Notes under the pieces: model-generated
What the model saw: only the letters and a program-made list of their open reading frames with translations
Database searches by the model: none
What the model was told of the DNA's origin: nothing
DNA from: Prorocentrum cordatum
Lineage: Eukaryota > Sar > Dinophyceae > Prorocentrales > Prorocentraceae
Assembly: GCA_963575745.1 (NCBI GenBank)
Contig: CAUYUJ010020602.1
Coordinates: 31,001-95,000, forward strand
Direction: 5' to 3'
Length of the DNA stretch: 64,000 nucleotides
In this document: in pieces, positions 23,013-33,243 of the stretch
Numbering within the stretch: position 1 is the first letter of the stretch
Layout of the letters: each line of letters starts with the position of its first letter
Program-made: the position numbers and the translations under genes

Positions 23013-24960
23013 TCTAAGCGCGTGAGATTGTCCCCCCCCCATGACCCCCCTCAGGGGCCCCGACCTGGAGATTCGACCTTCACCCCCCCCCCCGGCCCCC
23101 GACGAACGCGCCGCCGGGGCATGGAGGGCCCGAAGACGGGCCAAGAAGGCCCCAAGAGGCGCCCAAGACGGTCCGAGAAGGCAGCGAGTCGCCCAAATAC
23201 CGGTCGAAGACGACGACGATGGCCTCCAGACGGTCCCCAGACGGCCTCCGGAGCCCCCAAGACACCCCAAGAGGGCCCCAATACGCGCCCCAAGAGGGCC
23301 CCCCAGACTGACAAATTGCCCATTCCCTTCGTAAAACGTACCTTTGTAACCGCTCCGCCCTTTCTGCTTCCCGACGCTCCAAGATGGCCCAAGCTGCCCC
23401 CAAGGGCGCTTCAAGACTGCCCAAGAGACCTCCAAGAGAGCCCCACGACGGCAGAAGAGGGCCCCAAAACGGCCCAAAGGATGCCCAACACGGTCCAAGA
23501 GGACCCCGATACGGGCCCAAGAAGGGGCCCCAAGAAGGTCCAGGAGGCCCCAAGAGGCCCCAGGGGCTCTAAGAGCCTCCAAGAGGCCCCAAGGGACCCC
23601 CAGGATGCCCCTGAAGAAGCCCCAGGCTCCCACCAAGAAGTCCAAAAGAGGCCCCAAGAGGCCCCGAAAAGGCTCCCAAGAGGCCTCGAACCAGCCTCCA
23701 GGCAGCCTCCGAGAGGTCGACCACGTGATCCCGATCAACATCCATGACCCATTCATCGTCGTCGTCCTCGTCGCCGGACTCACAGCGGCCCCGTACCAGC
23801 CCCCAAGAACCTTCGACACTGACCCCAAGAGACCCGCGGGAGCCCTCCCCGCGAAATTCTAACGGAGACCTCCCGAAGGCTTTGTACCCACAACGCAGGC
23901 ACGGCGGGAAGTAGGGCGCGGGCCACGAGGCGCTGGCACGGAGCCCGCCCGCAGCGACAATGTCACCGCAAAGAAACCGATCCACCGCCTCTATAATCCG
24001 GCGTGCCCCTGCCGGTCTCTAAGCGCGCAAGATGGCCCCCCCCCGCCCCGCCCCCGCGGCGACCCGAAGCCGGACGGCCCCAGACTGAGCTCCTCCACGG
24101 CAGCGCGGGCCCCCCAGGCTCGGCTCGGAGCCTCCGAAGACACATTCACAAGGGTCCAGGAATTCCCCAAATCGCTGAATCATCGGTCGAAGGCGCGCGG
24201 CATCACCCCAGACGGCCCAAGAAAGCGCCAGGACGCTCCAAGAAGCCTCGACCAGGCTTGCGAAGAGAGGCCCCAAGAAACCTTCGAGAAGCCCCCAAGT
24301 GGGCCCAGGACGCTCCCGAGAGGCCCAGAAGAGGTTCTAAGCAGGCCGCCTTGCGGCGTCGGTGCGAAAATCAACTTCGCGAAAAGTGAAGGCGCTTCGC
24401 GCCCGAAGCCGCCTGCTGTCGATGCCCACCTGGGGCCCTCCCCTTCACCTGGACGGCGGGTGCCGCAACCGATTGGGGCGCCCAGGATGGCCCGAAGTGG
24501 CCTCCAAGGCCCCCCAAACACCCGCAGAGGCTTTGAATATGCGCCCCAAGACGGTCCCCAGACGCAGAAGTCGCCACATTCCTTTCGTAAACCGCACGTG
24601 CTTGGAAAAAATCACCTCCTCGGCTTGTCGACGCTCCTAGACGGCGCAAGAGGCCCCCGATGCCGCCCCAGGACAGCCCGGGAGACCTCCAAGAGAGCCC
24701 GCAGACGACCCAAGAGGCGCCCAACACGGCCCAACAAAGCCCCAAGACGGGCACGAGAGAGCGCGCCCCGCCCCAGGAGACCGCCAGGACGCCCAAGAGG
24801 CCCCCGACACGCCCGAAGAACTCCCAGGGGATCCCCCAAAAGGCCCCAGGAAGCCCCCCAGAAGCCCAACAGACACCCCAACAGGCTCCAAAACACCCAT
24901 GGAGAAGTCCGAGCCTGCCTCCGAAACCCGGCGATAGCCGCCAAAGAAAAACAAGGGGTC
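23013..24960 (-). repeat. Duplicated ~1-kb repeat, family G in inverted orientation
   Basis: Two units start at TCTAAGCGCGTGAGA (23015) and TCTAAGCGCGCAAGA (24018), each followed by a long C run, GGCCCAAGAGG-type words and then CATTCC.TTCGTAAA.CG (23322 and 24578). The G-family words are the complement of those at 7.2, 15.1 and 17 kb. Frames across this area are low-complexity and I do not call genes. Confidence 0.7.
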
Positions 24961-24974
24961 GGCGGATGTGGCGT

Positions 24975-26898
24975 AAGCCTGTAGAATCAGATCGATGGCC
25001 TGAGGGGTTGCCTCCGGCCGCGCGAGAGGAGGCGCTCCATTGGTGGAACCTGACTAATTGCATGGGTGGCTACGCGGAGTTCGGCTCTGCGCATCACTGG
25101 AGATGCCCTATGTGCATTGCCAGGGAATTCACAGAGAAACGGTACTTAATCACTCACATGAACAGAAATCACATTAGGGCTCGCTGCAGCAGTATTCAGC
25201 ACAAGTGCAATACGATGTAAGTGGGCAGTGGAATAAGATGGTATCGCGGCTCAACTTCAACGAGCTGTGCGGGCGCGACGACCAAATCCCCGCTGGGAAC
25301 ATAGTGAGCCGCTGCGTAGTCGGCATCAGATCTCAATTGGAGGAGCGCCCCTCGTGGTCGCGGTGCGACGGCCAACTCGCGCGTGATGTGAAACGGCTGG
25401 ACAAGAAAATCACAATTCTATTCGCCTTAGGAAACACGACGCATGCTTTAACAGAGGGTTGCAGCAAGTACCACAAGGTGTCCGGCAACTCCTACTGCAC
25501 GGGCACCCCCCTGAAAGCTTACCTCGCTGCTATGGTGCGCCCGTCTACGAAGGGGGGCTGCGCAGCGGATCGTCTCTTTTCTCACTGCCCAGTCTGGCGA
25601 CAGATCGCATGCGCCCCCAACTGGGGAGGCGTTCTACCATACTTTAAACGAGAAGATCGCCAACCACATCAGTGTTCGGCGCGCCCTGGAACGGTGTCGC
25701 GCAGCATGCGACGTCCGTGCCTTAGGCGCGGACGGATACTACAAATCATTAATGTCTGTGCTGTGCCAAGTTCCGCGCAGACAGAAGCAAGATGCAGCCG
25801 CAGGGCGTGACCGGCCTCCATTGCGCGCTCTCGTTGCTGTCCAAGTGCAACGACAGCATACTCGAGATTTGCGGTTCCAAGTCGGAGGACCCCGTCCAGC
25901 AGGTGCGCGCTCTTCGACATGCAGTGCGCAAGGAGGACGCGGAGAAGGTGCAGGTGGTTTGCTCCGACTTCCCTTCGACTTTGGATCAGCGCAGCCAGCT
26001 GCGCGCCACGTTCCCCAACCTACAGCGCGCCAGCAAAGACCTGCGACACATTGCCCTCATGGTTGAGCAGGCATCCGATGAGAGGGCGACGGTGTTCTCT
26101 TCCTGCGTACGTAAGTGCATTGCTAAACCCCGCCTCGGGGGATTCGGCATATCTCGTTATTTCCAATGTAGTGATGGCCGCGCGGGGCCTTCCAAACTGG
26201 CGACCGCAATCGCTGCTATGAGGCCGTCAGATGCGAGGAGCTTGCACGGTCGCATCCAAAACAGCAGCAGATACGTGGAGAAGCCGCACGACCTCATGTC
26301 CGACTTCGTCCAGGACAAGGCAGCGATTTGCGCAACACGCCCCAACATGACGCAACGCAAAGCATCGAATAATGCCACGGTGCTTAACAGCTTGGAACAC
26401 GCGGCGACGGCGCGGGAGCTGGGGCACATTCAGAATGTGTGCAAGTACGCCGCCACGCAAACTATGATGTGATATTTGGAACGACTCGCAACGAAGCGTT
26501 CCACAAGCAGCTGAAGGCCTTCTACAAAAACGTCACGCGGCAAACTCAACGACATGCTCTGTGCATTGCCGCGGCCGCGAAGTTGGCAACACTATTCATC
26601 GGCTTCCTATCAAAATGCCATGGTGACCAGTCGCAGACTTTTGCAGAGCATGGCATGCTGGCTCACCTGTTCTCCATTTCTTCTACCATAAGCACATGTG
26701 CATGTCGGGCATGAGACATGCAGTAACAGCGAACGAATCAGCAGACCAGACCCCGTTGCCCTCCAACGCAAAGATTACTCGCAGGCGCCCAGCGTCTGCG
26801 ATGTAGGTACCATTGCTCTTTCGCAACTGGAACGCGTATGTTCACACTGGTTGTCGTCGAATATGAAAACAATTTCTGGTCTCAACCTGCTCGCGTAA
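24975..26898 (+). pseudogene. Frame-broken DDE-transposase-like gene with N-terminal C2H2 finger
   Basis: Several frames in sequence carry natural-looking protein. First, about 24975-25180 gives WRCPMCIAREF...HMNRNH, a C2H2-type finger. Next is LDKKITILFALGNTTHALTEG near 25410, then ISVRRALERC and ADGYYKSLMSVL near 25720. After a frame change comes VVCSDFPSTL near 25960, then GTTRNEAFHKQL near 26480, and a short tail ending at 26898. ADG, CSD and TxNEA look like the spaced Asp, Asp and Glu of a DDE transposase of mutator-like type; that reading is inference. At least five frame changes, mostly of the -1 kind and some at G runs, break it. These may be true decay or assembly indels. No terminal inverted repeats were recognised. 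Confidence 0.45.
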
Positions 26899-27732
26899 TC
26901 TGCTCTGTTGTACAAAACAACGCAAGAAACCAGAGTCGCTCAATAGATCCATAATTTGAGTCCACCGGGGGGTGGGGCGGCTCGAGCGGCGATGGCCCTG
27001 GGTCCGATGGGCCTCCGCGAAGATCGTTGCGAACGCCCCCCCCGCCCCCCCCCTCCCCCGAGGCATCTTGCCGCTCTGCGCGGGCGCCAGGGGTGAAGGG
27101 CGAAGGGTCGCCGCAGGGGAAGTCCCCCGCGAAGCGTGGCACCGCTGCGACGAAGCCTTCCCGAGATCGAGGCCCCCCGCCCCTCCGCGGCCGCCGGGGG
27201 TCGAGGGTGCAAGGGCGAAGAGGGCGAGGCGACGGGCGGGGGAAAGCTGGGGCGATGGGGCAGCGAGAAGGAAAGGGGATCGAGGACGCAACGGCCCCCC
27301 TCTTAGAAGGGCTTGCAGGTCGAAAAGGGCGTGGTGGATCCAGTCGCCGGCCTGAATCAAATCTGTTCGCCCTTCCCTCGGGCCCGCGCGGGGCGACGGG
27401 GGCGACGAGGGAGGGGGGGGGGGGGGTGCGGAGACGACGACGGGCCCGCGCGGGGGGGCGGGGGCGACTGGGGACGACAGATACGCACGCGCGCGCACGT
27501 GCTTGAGGGGCGCGCGCACGCGCGCACAGGTGCACGCGCGCGCACGCGGCGCAGAGGGCCCTCAAGCGCGAGCGGTCGACCGTTGGAGGTGCCGGCTGCG
27601 ACCGAGCAAGCGCGGTGGCACGCGCGCGCGCGCCGCCTTCCCCCCCCTCCTCCTCTTCCTCTTCTCTTTCCCCCGCGCGCTTGTCCATATCGGGCAAGCG
27701 CCGCGTACTTCTCAAGAAAGGCAAAATAAACT
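26899..27732. other. GC-rich spacer before the tyrosine-recombinase element
   Basis: Highly GC-rich, with runs of C and G and CGCGCACG-type dinucleotide stretches (27480-27560). Overlapping frames exist on both strands but are Arg/Pro/Ala-rich with no domain, so no gene is called. It contains the flank used by the retrotransposon insertion at 27732. Confidence 0.5.
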
Positions 27733-28026
27733 TTTACACGGGAACCCTATACTCAGAGCCAGTCTGGGGGAGGGGTAGAAAACCCTTGAGGGGGGATAGG
27801 CGGAGCAGAGCCCGAGAGGGCTGGCAGGAATACTGCAAACACAACAGACCGATGCAGACGAGACGATATTTGCACCAGGGCGCGGGCCGAGGGGGTGTTC
27901 AACCCCAGAAATTCTTCAGAGAAAAAGAGAGCAGCTCAGCTGGCTGCATGAGCACAGCATTAAACCCAGGCCAGCTACCTGAGCCTTCGACCTGGGCCAA
28001 ACCACAAAACTTTTTCGACCCCTCCC
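27733..28026 (-). repeat. B2 split direct repeat (3' end of element)
   Basis: 294 bases matching B1 (28143-28437) except for one missing T in the run near 28011. A 20-base spacer separates it from A2. AGT on the minus strand lies at 27732-27730, immediately outside. Confidence 0.9.
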
Positions 28027-28046
28027 CAAAGGGAGGGTGCGGTGGG

Positions 28047-28141
28047 GCCGACTTGAGCCCAGAGGGGCAGAGGGGGACGGAGGGGGAAAGGGCGGCTAAC
28101 AGACTACGACGGGTAGTGTAAAATAAAGTTCAAGAGCAACT
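28047..28141 (-). repeat. A2 split direct repeat
   Basis: 95 bases matching A1 (35236-35330) with one substitution (28136). On the minus strand it opens with AGTTGCTCTTGAAC and abuts B1 with a single intervening base at 28142. Confidence 0.9.
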
Positions 28142-28142
28142 A

Positions 28143-28437
28143 TTTACACGGGAACCCTATACTCAGAGCCAGTCTGGGGGAGGGGTAGAAAACCCTTGAG
28201 GGGGGATAGGCGGAGCAGAGCCCGAGAGGGCTGGCAGGAATACTGCAAACACAACAGACCGATGCAGACGAGACGATATTTGCACCAGGGCGCGGGCCGA
28301 GGGGGTGTTCAACCCCAGAAATTCTTCAGAGAAAAAGAGAGCAGCTCAGCTGGCTGCATGAGCACAGCATTAAACCCAGGCCAGCTACCTGAGCCTTCGA
28401 CCTGGGCCAAACCACAAAACTTTTTTCGACCCCTCCC
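28143..28437 (-). repeat. B1 split direct repeat
   Basis: 295 bases, near-identical to B2. It follows the tyrosine recombinase ORF and precedes A2 on the minus strand. The ~186 bases between it and the recombinase stop codon have no feature. Confidence 0.9.
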
Positions 28438-28623
28438 AGCCGACCCTACTGGGCCACTGGCCAAAGGCCTTCAAAAGAAAAGACTGCCGAGCACGGGCGA
28501 CACGGGTGGGTGGGAGAGCGAGGCAGATAACCTTACAGCTTTGCTTAAAACCTCACGGCCTCCCCCCAAGGACCCCCCTCTCCAGACTTGGCTCGATATC
28601 ATTAGGTGGGAAGAGGGAGCTGC

Positions 28624-29760
28624 CTACGTCGCTCCGTACATTGCGACGGGGACCTCACGGCCACGGGCGCTCGCAAGAGCACCGACGATGCGTCTGCCGA
28701 GAGGCGTCCCCGCGCCTGGCCCTCTCACGACGGCGTCGTGCACCGCCTGGCGCGGGCGGCGCCAGAAGGCGCAGCCCTGCTTGATCTGCGTGCCGTCCAG
28801 CTCGCTGAGCTTCTCCACCAGCGCGTGGCACTTGGTGTAGCGCTGGAGGCCGGCGGTGGAAGCCCAGCGGCCCCGCCTGCGCGCCGCCTCCAGGTCGCCG
28901 TTCAGCGCCACGAAGCGGGCCGCAGCCGCGTGGCGCATGCCGTGCGGCGGCCCCATGGTCTCCAGGCCCACCGCCTTCAGCGTCTTCATCCAGACCTTGC
29001 GGAAGCTCGGCTGGGTGAAAGGGAAGACCTGGTCATCAGGCTCCCGATCTTGGACCAGCACCTTCATCAAGAGCTTCGACAGTGGCCACTCCAGCACGGC
29101 ACCCTGGTTGGCGCCCGTCTTGGTCTTCTGTCCCATCATGCGGTCGCCAAGCTTGAGGCCCACGCCGCCGTCGGGCGTGAAGCTGACGTGCTTGGCCCGC
29201 AGCATCTCCCAGTCCTGCTCCCGAAGCCAGCCGTCCAGCTGCGCGATGCAGGCACTCGCCTCGAGCAGGTGCCCCATCTCCAGCATCCTTGTGATGATCA
29301 CCCCCATCGCCTGGAACGGGATCGGGTGGCCCTCGCCTCCGAACTGCATGCGCTCCCACGACTTCAGCGCACGGTGCGCTGTCGGGAGCCTCCCTCGATG
29401 ATCCTCGAAGATATGCATGAAGCCATTGAAAGCGAGGGAGGCCTTCATGTAGTTGTCACCCCTCAGGTAGCAGAGGTCGCTGATGTAGTTCCCCAGCGAG
29501 CGGTCCCTCTGCTCCAGGGTCGTGAACGGCACCTCCCCACGCTTGCAGTCGACGAGGAAGGCCCTGACCTCCCGCTCGTAGACGACGTTGGTGGAGTCGT
29601 CGACCGCGTGGACCACCAACCTGTTGTTCCACCGAGGGCGGTCCTGCTTGGCCTGCTGCCAGGCGCGTGCGCCGCGCTTCTGCAGCGGCGGTGCAGACGC
29701 CCCCCTGCGGGCGCCACTGGCCACGTGCAGCGTCACCACCAGCACTACCCAGAGGGACAT
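28624..29760 (-). CDS. Tyrosine recombinase of the YR retrotransposon
   Basis: A 378-residue frame from an ATG at 29760. It should join the reverse-transcribed circular DNA into the chromosome by strand exchange through a 3'-phosphotyrosine. The lambda-integrase-type catalytic set is visible. The box I arginine is in LDGWLREQDWEMLRAKHV (about residues 175-192), HGMR at 273-276 gives the H-x-x-R pair, W299 stands at the later His/Trp position, and Y308 in LQRYTK is the expected nucleophile. The hydrophobic first 15 residues may be chance. The frame stays open far upstream, under the RT ORF in another frame, so initiation at 29760 is a choice. Translation could instead enter from the RT frame by a shift. 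The ~225 bases between the RT stop and this ATG have plausible protein in more than one frame. Confidence 0.88.
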   Translation of the reverse strand: MSLWVVLVVTLHVASGARRGASAPPLQKRGARAWQQAKQDRPRWNNRLVVHAVDDSTNVVYEREVRAFLVDCKRGEVPFTTLEQRDRSLGNYISDLCYLRGDNYMKASLAFNGFMHIFEDHRGRLPTAHRALKSWERMQFGGEGHPIPFQAMGVIITRMLEMGHLLEASACIAQLDGWLREQDWEMLRAKHVSFTPDGGVGLKLGDRMMGQKTKTGANQGAVLEWPLSKLLMKVLVQDREPDDQVFPFTQPSFRKVWMKTLKAVGLETMGPPHGMRHAAAARFVALNGDLEAARRRGRWASTAGLQRYTKCHALVEKLSELDGTQIKQGCAFWRRPRQAVHDAVVRGPGAGTPLGRRIVGALASARGREVPVAMYGAT

Positions 29761-29984
29761 CCTGCCGCCGCTCCTCGCCGCCGAAACAGCGTCGCCGCCA
29801 GCGGCAGCCCAGCGCGAAGCCCTGCAGCACCTTCCCGCAGTCGCCGTAGCTCCCGATGTGGCAGCAGTAGCGACCCACGTCGCCGAGGTAGACGCCCAAG
29901 GCCGCCACGTTCTCGCTTGGGAGGCCGAGGCCTCCCTGCTGAGAAGGTAGTCGAGCCCCAGACGCACCGCCAAGGTCCCGCGGG

Positions 29985-32942
29985 TCACCGCCGCCGTTCC
30001 AGCACCTGCAGCAGCGGCCGCACCGCCTTGGGCGTCGTCCTCATCCTGTGCGCCTGCTTCGTTTCGTCCGCTGCGCCGATGTCGACACCACGGCTCGGGC
30101 CGTCGGCCATGTTCCACTGGCTGGGCACCCACCGGTAGTAACCTCTGATGCCCAATGCCAGCGCGATGCCACATGCCACTCGTGCCAACCTCAAAAGCGA
30201 CGTCGCTGATGAACGACCCTTCTGCAGCACGCCCATGGAGACCACAGAGTCCGTCATGATCACCACTCGCTTGTGCCAGCATCTCGAAGATCTCGCCAGA
30301 TGACGCAGCACGCTCACCACGCACCGCAGCTCCAGCACATTGTTGTGTTCCTCCGCCTCCCAACGCCCCCTGAAGAGCTCGTACCACCTCGACTCGTCGA
30401 CCCAGGAAGCTCCGATGGGCATCACCTGCCCCCTGCTCCGCACCACCCGCGGTCGACCCCGTCGCAGTCGCACCTGCGCCCCCTTTGGTACTTCGCTCCA
30501 GGTGTAGTCGAGCTGCTCTAACCTCGTGGCGTAGTGCTCGAGAAAGACGTCCCCATAGCTGACGGCGACGCCTGAGGTCAGCGGGAACTCGTCCCATAGC
30601 CCTCCGTTGTCCACGAGCCCCGCCAGGTTGGTCAGCACCACCAGCTCGCCCACCTCCAGGGAGAAAACGCCCTCCGTCTCGGCGAGCCTGTCCCAGGGTG
30701 CCCACTCCAGCATCTTCACCGCCACGGGTCCCAAGATAATGAAGCCCAAACCCTCGCGGACCGCGAGCCTGGCGACCTCGATGATCACCTGAGCAACGTA
30801 GTTGTCCTCGTCGACCTTGCGCTGCATACCCTCGCTGAGCCCTTCGTAACCCCAGGGCGTGCGCGAGTCCCTGTAGTAGTCGTCCGAGAAGGTGTCCAGG
30901 AACAAGGTGAGGTGGCAGATCCAGTACCACCGCCTCCGCAGTCGGCTGAAGAGCCGTTCCACCACCGTCACGTCCATCAACTCCCCCATGCGCACGTCCT
31001 CCATCCAAGCGCTCACCTGGTCCCCGAGGTCCCCCTTCAGGTCCAGCAAGCCCTGCTGCAGCGTAAGTATACCAGGACGTCCCTCGCTCGGGTGCATCAT
31101 CTCGTCCTCCTCCAAGCCCTCCTTGCTCACCTCGTCCTCTATCTCCGCGTGCGTCTCCCCTACTCGAATCTGCCACACCTGCTCGGCACCACGGTCCAGC
31201 TCGTCCCTGATCTCCTCCACGCTCGACTTCGTCGCAACAGCTCCGAAGCCCTCGTCGCTGGCGTCGGTCATATAGACTGTCGTGTGCCAGTCCAGCTCCA
31301 AGTTCGCCTCGAAGAAGATGGCCAGCGATGACAGGGCCGTCAACTCCTCCAACACGGGGACAGGGAGGCGCTGCGTCCTCTCGGCCTCCTCCCCCGCAAA
31401 GGCCCCGACCCACCGGTAGCAGGCGTCCAGGATTGCGAAGGCAGGCCGACAGACCAGCATCGCCCACGCCCAGCAGCCCACCACCGTGGCAAGCTCCCGT
31501 GGCCGCACAGACCGAGTCACCGCAATGGCCTCGGTGCAGATGATCAGGTCCTTCATCTTCTCGGGGTAGACCCTCAACGTATAGGGCCGCCCAGATATGG
31601 TAAGGCCAAGCCCGCGACGCAGCCCTTCCCCAGCCTCCTCCTTGTGCACGGCGAGCCCCCTGGCATTCAGGTAGCTCCGCACGTGGCCCTTCGTGACCTC
31701 GAGGTCCGAGTCCTCCCCATCCTTCACCAGCTTCAACCCGATGTAGTCGTCGATATACAGCAAGAGGAGGAGCTCGGCCTTGGCGAAACTCGGGCACACC
31801 CTGCCCAAAGTGATCTGCTCCGTGGCCAACCCCTCCATGGACTCGAAGCAATCCACGAGCGCCGAGTGGGCCAGGAAGACCGCCCAGGCAGCCCCCATCA
31901 CAGGCGCCACTGATCCCACGCCCGCGGCTCCCGCAGGCGGGGCTGGCAGCTCCACCCCCGCATCCTTCGCGAAGGTGTGGAGCTCCTCGGGCGAGACCCC
32001 CTCCAGCGTGAAGTACTCCGCCAGCCCGTCCGTCCACCTCAACCTGTAGAACCAATCGGGCACGCCCCCCTGGAAGCTGCCCAGCACGCGGTCCTTCAAG
32101 ATGTCCGCAGTCAACTCCAACTCGGACAGGGCGGATGGCGACCCTAGCGGGGTCCACGGAGGTCGCCGAAAAAGCAGATTCACCTTCCGAGCGTCCCAAA
32201 TGAGGCGGGACTTGATCACATTCCGCCCGTCCTCGCTCACGTCCTTGGCCACGCAGAAAAGGCCTACGGTGTGCTTCACCTCCTTGACGTACTGGACCAT
32301 CCCTGCCTGCATCATCCTCATGGCCACGGTGAGCCTGGTGTGACGATCCTTCCAACCTGGATCGGAGTAACTCTTGATACCATCGTATCTCCCCCAGTCC
32401 ACCTCCTTCGGATCCTCCAGCATCCGACTCTCGAAACGCTCTAGGTAGGGCGCCGCGGTGGTCGAGAGGTCCGTCAGAGGCAGGCCCGCGGCCCCTGGAG
32501 GCGGCAGCGAGACCTGGTCCGCCACCATCCTGCAGAGGTCGCCCTTCTTGATGAACGTAGTAGTAGTAATCCGCTTGTGGCCGCATCCTCCACCCACTGC
32601 GTAGCCCGAGCTGTCGGGCCCCCGCAGACGGCGAAGCACCGCCTTGCCGTCGTTGATGCTCCCCCACGCCCCAAGAGAGGCGTGGCGGTCCCAGATGTCG
32701 TAGACCACCTTGCGCTGGAGCCCCGTTGCGTCCCCCCACGAGGTCGGGACAGACGACCCATCGTCCGCCCCAACACGCCCCGCCGCCAACGACCGTAGAG
32801 CCCGCACCGTCCGACAAGTGCGCAGCCAGGTAAGCCTCAGCTGCTCCGTCGTGAAGCCCGAACTCGCAGCTCGCGTGGCCAGGGGTCCCGTGGGCGAAGG
32901 CAAACTCCGAAGAGGGTCCCGCTCCCTGAAGTCCACCATCAT
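29985..32942 (-). CDS. Reverse transcriptase / RNase H polyprotein of the YR retrotransposon
   Basis: Copies element RNA into DNA and removes the RNA strand. The frame is open from beyond 32999, but the codon at 32999 is GTG and the first ATG is at 32942. The N-terminal ~200 residues are unfamiliar. RT fingers/palm features include KSRLIWDARKVN and the catalytic LLLYIDDYIGL (YIDD at 31758-31747). RNase H follows: VYMTDASDEGFGAV (about 31275), NNVLELRC (about 30335), MTDSVVSMGVLQKGRSS (about 30250) and WVPSQWNMADGPSRG (about 30125-30080), covering the Asp, Glu, Asp, Asp set. RT joined to RNase H, followed by a recombinase and lacking an integrase or protease, fits DIRS/Ngaro elements. No in-frame break was found, so this ORF may be functional. 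Confidence 0.9.
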   Translation of the reverse strand: MMVDFRERDPLRSLPSPTGPLATRAASSGFTTEQLRLTWLRTCRTVRALRSLAAGRVGADDGSSVPTSWGDATGLQRKVVYDIWDRHASLGAWGSINDGKAVLRRLRGPDSSGYAVGGGCGHKRITTTTFIKKGDLCRMVADQVSLPPPGAAGLPLTDLSTTAAPYLERFESRMLEDPKEVDWGRYDGIKSYSDPGWKDRHTRLTVAMRMMQAGMVQYVKEVKHTVGLFCVAKDVSEDGRNVIKSRLIWDARKVNLLFRRPPWTPLGSPSALSELELTADILKDRVLGSFQGGVPDWFYRLRWTDGLAEYFTLEGVSPEELHTFAKDAGVELPAPPAGAAGVGSVAPVMGAAWAVFLAHSALVDCFESMEGLATEQITLGRVCPSFAKAELLLLLYIDDYIGLKLVKDGEDSDLEVTKGHVRSYLNARGLAVHKEEAGEGLRRGLGLTISGRPYTLRVYPEKMKDLIICTEAIAVTRSVRPRELATVVGCWAWAMLVCRPAFAILDACYRWVGAFAGEEAERTQRLPVPVLEELTALSSLAIFFEANLELDWHTTVYMTDASDEGFGAVATKSSVEEIRDELDRGAEQVWQIRVGETHAEIEDEVSKEGLEEDEMMHPSEGRPGILTLQQGLLDLKGDLGDQVSAWMEDVRMGELMDVTVVERLFSRLRRRWYWICHLTLFLDTFSDDYYRDSRTPWGYEGLSEGMQRKVDEDNYVAQVIIEVARLAVREGLGFIILGPVAVKMLEWAPWDRLAETEGVFSLEVGELVVLTNLAGLVDNGGLWDEFPLTSGVAVSYGDVFLEHYATRLEQLDYTWSEVPKGAQVRLRRGRPRVVRSRGQVMPIGASWVDESRWYELFRGRWEAEEHNNVLELRCVVSVLRHLARSSRCWHKRVVIMTDSVVSMGVLQKGRSSATSLLRLARVACGIALALGIRGYYRWVPSQWNMADGPSRGVDIGAADETKQAHRMRTTPKAVRPLLQVLERRR

Positions 32943-33243
32943 CAGGCCGCCGTAAAGGAAGCACCTGCTCACGTGGAGCACGACGTAGGTTGAGCGCACT
33001 GGTGCTGTTCAGGTCCGAGATATACAAAACACGCCCTGAACAAAAGAAACCTCGCCCTCCAGCGTGCGCCGGTTGGGCGAGGGTCAGCACGACGATCCCG
33101 AGGAAGCCTCCCCTCCTGCTCCACCCTCGACCTGACGATCTCCCCGCTGACGAAACCCACGCAGCACAGATCCACAGGAGTGAGCACAGCAGTGCGAGAC
33201 TTGCCCAAGGGTCGCCACTCCAAAGCGAACCCTCGGGCCACCC

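Noticed and set aside
26111-26171. GTAAGT...TGTAG candidate intron in the transposase-like gene
   Set aside because: 61 bases; removal leads to an early stop, while reading through keeps a natural-looking protein.
27733-28437. Direct repeats as LTRs of an LTR retrotransposon
   Set aside because: Both ~295-bp copies are at the same end, with A2 between them; no integrase or protease; a tyrosine recombinase is present. Fits split direct repeats instead.
30000-33090. Continuation of the recombinase frame under the RT ORF
   Set aside because: Gly/Arg-rich shadow frame kept open by GC-rich codon use of the true RT/RNase H frame.
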